Origin: Streptomyces cinnabarinus
GTDB lineage: Bacteria > Actinomycetota > Actinomycetes > Streptomycetales > Streptomycetaceae
Reading direction: 5' to 3'
Length of the DNA stretch: 64,000 bases
Assembly: GCF_027270315.1 (NCBI RefSeq)
Contig: NZ_CP114413.1
Location: 1,364,001-1,428,000 of the forward strand
The notes under the pieces are model-generated. The model was not told the origin of the DNA. It saw nothing but the letters and a program-made list of their open reading frames with translations, and did no database searches. Below are positions 60,915-64,000 of this stretch, one piece after another. Every line of letters starts with the position of its first letter. Position 1 is the first letter of the stretch. Made by a program: the position numbers and the translations under genes.

Positions 60915-61360
60915 CGCAGGAGGTACGGGAGCGGGCCCGGGAGGGCGAGGCCGGCGGCCTGGTGTCACGGTGCCTCGCGGCGCTGATCGACGCGTTGGCG
61001 GTGGCGGGCATCGGCCTCACCGCCCAGCTCGTCTTCGCCGGTCTGCGCCTGCTCGTGGAAGGTCCGCCGCTGCGGATGCCCGATCTCTCCCTCTGGACGA
61101 CCGGGGCCCTGGGCTGGCTCCTCGCCGTGCTCTATCTCGTCGTGAGCTGGACCTGGACCGGTGCCACCCTCGGTTGCCGCCTGCTGGGCCTGCGGGTCAC
61201 CGGACGCGCGGGGCAGCCGCTCGGCATCCCGCGCGCCCTGCTGCGGGCCGTGCTCTGCCTGGCACTGCCCGTGGGCCTGTTCTGGGTCCCGTTCAGCCGG
61301 CGCCGTGCCTCGCTCCAGGACCTCGTCGTCGCCAGCTCGGTCCGCCACCACCGGTTCTGA
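60911..61360 (+). CDS. RDD family membrane protein
   Basis: This 149-residue protein has an RDD domain: CLAALIDALAVAGIGLTAQLVF is the first span with the Arg/Asp-like pair (R, D), a second span follows near 60-80 (WTTGALGWLLAVLYLVVSW), and the typical TGATLGCRLLGLRVTGRAGQPLG segment precedes a third span. It starts within the stop of the repeat protein. The function of RDD proteins is mostly unknown, with some evidence for transport. The 150 bp downstream to SulP hold no clear motif. Confidence 0.87.
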   Translation: MTQEVRERAREGEAGGLVSRCLAALIDALAVAGIGLTAQLVFAGLRLLVEGPPLRMPDLSLWTTGALGWLLAVLYLVVSWTWTGATLGCRLLGLRVTGRAGQPLGIPRALLRAVLCLALPVGLFWVPFSRRRASLQDLVVASSVRHHRF

Positions 61361-61510
61361 CGTACGATCACCGACGGCCGTCCGCTCCCGGGCATCACCC
61401 GTACCAGGTGACGCCGGGGCGCCCCGTGCGGGGTAGGACTGGGAAACGAAGAACGGACGCCGACGACCGGTCTCCGTCCCGCAGACGCCGTACCCCCGCG
61501 GAGGACCGCG

Positions 61511-63259
61511 ATGCCAGGTGACGACCGGAAGGGCCGCTACCTCCCGCCGGGCCTGCGCACGCTCCTGGCCTACCGGCGCGACTGGCTCGCCAAGGACGTC
61601 GTCGCGGGCGTGGTCCTCACCATGCTGCTGGTCCCGCAGGGCATGGCCTACGCGGAGCTGGCGGGACTGCCCGCGATCACCGGCCTGTACACGTCCGTGC
61701 TCTGTCTGCTGGCATACGCCGTCTTCGGCCCGTCGCGGATCCTGGTCCTCGGCCCGGACTCCTCGCTCGGCCCGATGATCGCGGCGAGCCTGGTGCCGCT
61801 GATGGCCTCCGGAGGGGACAGCGGGCGGGCGGTGGCGCTCGCCTCGATGCTCTCGCTGATGGTCGGCGTCATCACGATCCTGGCCGGGGTGTGCCGACTG
61901 GGTTTCATCGCCGACCTCATCTCCAAGCCCACCATGATCGGCTACATGAACGGCCTGGCGCTGACCATCCTGATCGGCCAGTTGCCCAAGCTGTTCGGCT
62001 TCAGCACGGACGCGGACGGTCTCATCGACGAGGCGGCCGCCTTCGTGCGGGGGCTGGCCGACGGCGAGACGGTACCGTCCGCGGTGGCGGTGGGCTCTGC
62101 GGGGATCGTGCTGATCCTGGTCCTCCAGCGCTGGCTGCCCAAGGTGCCCGCGGTCCTGGTGATGGTGGTCCTGTCGATCGCCGCGACCTCGGTCTTCGAT
62201 CTCGGCGGGCGCGGGGTGAGCCTGGTCGGTGAGCTTCCCCGGGGATTCCCGCCACTGACCTTCCCCGAGGTCCGGGTGGACGACCTCGCGCCGCTGGCCG
62301 CGGGGGCGCTGGGCATCGCCCTGGTGTCCCTCGCCGACACGATCTCCAACGCGACCGCGTTCGCCTCCCGCACCGGCCAGAAGGTGCGCGGCAACGAGGA
62401 GATGACGGCGATCGGCGCGGCCAACGCAGCAGCGGGCCTGTTCCAGGGGTTCCCGGTCAGCACCAGCGGGTCGCGGACCGCGGTGGCCGAGCGCGCGGGC
62501 GCCAGGAGCCAGCTCACCGGGGTGATCGGCGCGGGCCTGATCATCCTGATGCTGGTCCTGCTGCCGGGCCTGTTCCGCAATCTGCCGCAGCCCGCACTCG
62601 CCGCGGTGGTCATCACGGCCTCGCTGTCACTGGCCGACCTCAGCGGTACGGCGCGGCTGTGGAAGCAGCGCCGGGCGGAGTTCCTGCTGTCGATCGCGGC
62701 GTTCCTCGGGGTGGCGCTGCTCGGGGTGCTGCCGGGGATCGCGGTCGCCGTCGGACTGTCGATCCTCAACGTCTTCCGCCGGGCGTGGTGGCCGTACAAC
62801 ACGGTGCTGGGCCGGGTGCCGGACGTGCCCGGCTTCCACGACGTGCGGTCCTACCCCGAGGCCGAACGGCTGCCCGGCCTGGTGATCCACCGCTTCGACG
62901 GGCCGCTGTTCTTCGCCAACGCCAAGTCCTTCCGCAACGAGCTCATGCGGCTGACCCGCACCGAGCCGCCGCTCCGCTGGGTGCTGATCGCGGCCGAGCC
63001 GATCACCGACGTGGACACCACCGCGGCGGACGAGCTGGAGGAACTGGACGAGGCCCTCAACGCGCACGGCATCAGCCTCGTCTTCGCCGAGCTCAAGGAC
63101 CCGGTGCGGCGCAAGATCGAGCGGTACGGGCTGACCCGCACCATCGACCCGGCCCACTTCTTCCCGACGCTGGAGGCCGCGGTCGCCGCGTACCGCGCGC
63201 AGACCGGCGCCCAGTGGACGCGGGACACCGACAGCCCGCGGGACCCGCAGGACCCGTAG
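61511..63259 (+). CDS. SulP family anion transporter with STAS domain
   Basis: This 582-residue protein has the SulP membrane domain of about 10-14 spans (residues 25-430) with the marker DVVAGVVLTMLLVPQGMAYAELAGLP. A C-terminal STAS domain follows at about 455-560 (VIHRFDGPLFFANAKSFRNEL and DTTAADELEELDEALNAHGISLVFAEL). Members carry sulfate, bicarbonate or other anions with H+ or Na+. No carbonic anhydrase domain is fused. CGGAGG lies 7 nt before the ATG. The anion is unknown. Confidence 0.93.
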   Translation: MPGDDRKGRYLPPGLRTLLAYRRDWLAKDVVAGVVLTMLLVPQGMAYAELAGLPAITGLYTSVLCLLAYAVFGPSRILVLGPDSSLGPMIAASLVPLMASGGDSGRAVALASMLSLMVGVITILAGVCRLGFIADLISKPTMIGYMNGLALTILIGQLPKLFGFSTDADGLIDEAAAFVRGLADGETVPSAVAVGSAGIVLILVLQRWLPKVPAVLVMVVLSIAATSVFDLGGRGVSLVGELPRGFPPLTFPEVRVDDLAPLAAGALGIALVSLADTISNATAFASRTGQKVRGNEEMTAIGAANAAAGLFQGFPVSTSGSRTAVAERAGARSQLTGVIGAGLIILMLVLLPGLFRNLPQPALAAVVITASLSLADLSGTARLWKQRRAEFLLSIAAFLGVALLGVLPGIAVAVGLSILNVFRRAWWPYNTVLGRVPDVPGFHDVRSYPEAERLPGLVIHRFDGPLFFANAKSFRNELMRLTRTEPPLRWVLIAAEPITDVDTTAADELEELDEALNAHGISLVFAELKDPVRRKIERYGLTRTIDPAHFFPTLEAAVAAYRAQTGAQWTRDTDSPRDPQDP

Positions 63260-63268
63260 GCCCGCGCG

Positions 63269-64000
63269 TCAGTGGAGGGCGAGCCGGGCGAGCCCGCGCC
63301 AGTCGAGCGGGGGCCGGGCCGGACGGGTCCCCGGGCGCCGGCGCGGCACGAGCACCCGCAGCGCGCCCGGCTCCACCACGCAGCGGACGGGCACGCTCAG
63401 CGTCAACGCCTCGCCGTCGACTCCGGCCGGGATGGTGGGCCGGTCGGCGTCGACGACCACCTCCGTCGCCGTCACCCTGGTGAGCCCCGTCGCCCGATCG
63501 CCCCGCAGCAGCCCGGCGGCCTGTGCGGCGTTGGCCACCGTCACGCCCACGGCGCCCAGCTCCCCGCCGTCCAGGCGCGCCCGCCGCCCCAGCCCCGCGA
63601 TATCGCCGGTCCCGTAGGGGTTGTTGCTGATCAGCAGGGCCTGCGGGGTGCTGAGGACCGTGTCCCCGGCACGGGCGGTCAGCCGGGCGCCCCCGTGCCG
63701 CACCAGCAGGTCCGGCAGCAGGTCCAGGGTGGTGCGGGTCTTGCCGTCCCGGTAGGCGGGGCTCTGCACCACCTCGGCATACGCGCCGAACGACACGTTG
63801 TTGACGAACGTGCGCCCGCCGGCCCGGCCGAGGTCGACGCTCAGCTCCACACCGTCGCGCAACGCGTCCAGGGCCAGCGCCGGATCGTCCCGGTCGAGAC
63901 CCAGGTCGAGGGCGAAGTGGTTGCGGGTCCCGGCCGGGATGACCAGGAAGGGCAGGTCGAGCGCGGCGGCGACCTCGGCGACCAGGGCCTGGGTGCCGTC
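63269..64000 (-). CDS. Diacylglycerol kinase catalytic-domain lipid kinase (partial)
   Basis: This is the C-terminal 243 residues of a YegS/DgkB-type lipid kinase, cut by the end of the window. The visible start DGTQALVAEVAAALDLPFLVIPAGTRNHFALDLGLD includes the PAGTRNHFA motif of the nucleotide-binding domain. RTFVNNVSFGAYAEVV, the LLISNNPYGTGDI segment and GVDGEALTLSVPV, characteristic of the C-terminal domain, follow. The N-terminus and promoter lie beyond position 64000. The lipid substrate is unknown. Confidence 0.88.
   Translation of the reverse strand, partial: DGTQALVAEVAAALDLPFLVIPAGTRNHFALDLGLDRDDPALALDALRDGVELSVDLGRAGGRTFVNNVSFGAYAEVVQSPAYRDGKTRTTLDLLPDLLVRHGGARLTARAGDTVLSTPQALLISNNPYGTGDIAGLGRRARLDGGELGAVGVTVANAAQAAGLLRGDRATGLTRVTATEVVVDADRPTIPAGVDGEALTLSVPVRCVVEPGALRVLVPRRRPGTRPARPPLDWRGLARLALH

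Noticed and set aside
61410..61440. A terminator or riboswitch between the RDD and SulP genes
   Set aside because: GGGGCGCCCC is self-complementary but gives no convincing hairpin with a proper loop, and no known riboswitch core is visible.

Overview
The window is about 72% G+C with strong third-position G/C bias, many GTG and TTG starts, ATGA/GTGA stop-start overlaps, and typical actinobacterial families: a WhiJ/DUF397 trio, SigJ-type ECF sigma factor, MocR, SARP-free LAL regulator, NlpC/P60 and DUF5753 proteins. It reads as a Streptomyces chromosome, mostly ordinary conserved and semi-conserved content. I see no complete mobile element, tRNA, rRNA or CRISPR array. The last gene is cut by the window edge.

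Layout. 0-4 kb: NlpC/P60 hydrolase, a LysE exporter divergent from a LysR regulator, then an RsbW-like ATPase divergent from a WhiJ-like regulator plus DUF397; the WhiJ-like gene carries a TTA (bldA) codon. 4.1-8.6 kb: biotin genes, bioF divergent from bioB-bioA-bioD, with two palindromes between them. 8.6-13 kb: a LAL-type regulator without its P-loop domain, divergent from a secreted class 2 lipase and separated from it by a palindrome on the regulator's predicted promoter; a methyltransferase; a toxin-antitoxin-like pair with a degenerate Fic motif. 13-20.4 kb: a MacB/FtsX-type ABC exporter, a GNAT, two coupled CNNM/CorC membrane proteins and an SGNH hydrolase. 20.4-21.5 kb: a roughly 1 kb AT-richer stretch with decayed coding fragments. 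21.5-32.7 kb: purB, mug, a small TTA-containing gene, an ABC-2 exporter divergent from its two-component system, ROK and GntR regulators, an ECF sigma factor, an alpha/beta hydrolase and an EamA exporter divergent from MocR. 34-40 kb: PhoD-like phosphatase, then a translationally coupled SWIM zinc-finger and DUF6493-like repeat-protein operon. 40-46.7 kb: a membrane-ACT-GNAT fusion, cystathionine gamma-lyase/Lrp, a DUF885 peptidase, an orphan Imm21 gene and rhodanese/Lrp. 46.7-53 kb: sbcD-sbcC, YigZ, SixA and a possible decayed CysRS paralogue. 53-64 kb: CoA-binding protein, formylglycine-generating enzyme, pobA, ArsR/CDF metal pair, YbaK, cupin regulator/EamA, acyltransferase, a nine-residue-repeat protein coupled to an RDD protein, a SulP transporter and a truncated lipid-kinase gene.

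The most interesting pattern is regulatory. A motif matching the mycobacterial RecA-independent DNA-damage promoter (tTGTCRgtg-N8-TAnnnT, linked there to PafBC) lies exactly 6 nt before the SWIM-DUF6493 operon. A close copy lies 6 nt before the histidine kinase gene. Weaker copies precede a small unknown gene and sbcD-sbcC. This suggests that an uncharacterised SWIM-DUF6493 module may belong to the DNA-damage response. A second unusual item is the small protein built from about eleven in-phase nine-residue repeats, co-translated with an RDD membrane protein. Several genes have a -10-like hexamer 6-8 nt before the start codon and no Shine-Dalgarno, which suggests leaderless mRNAs. All motif scans were done by eye.
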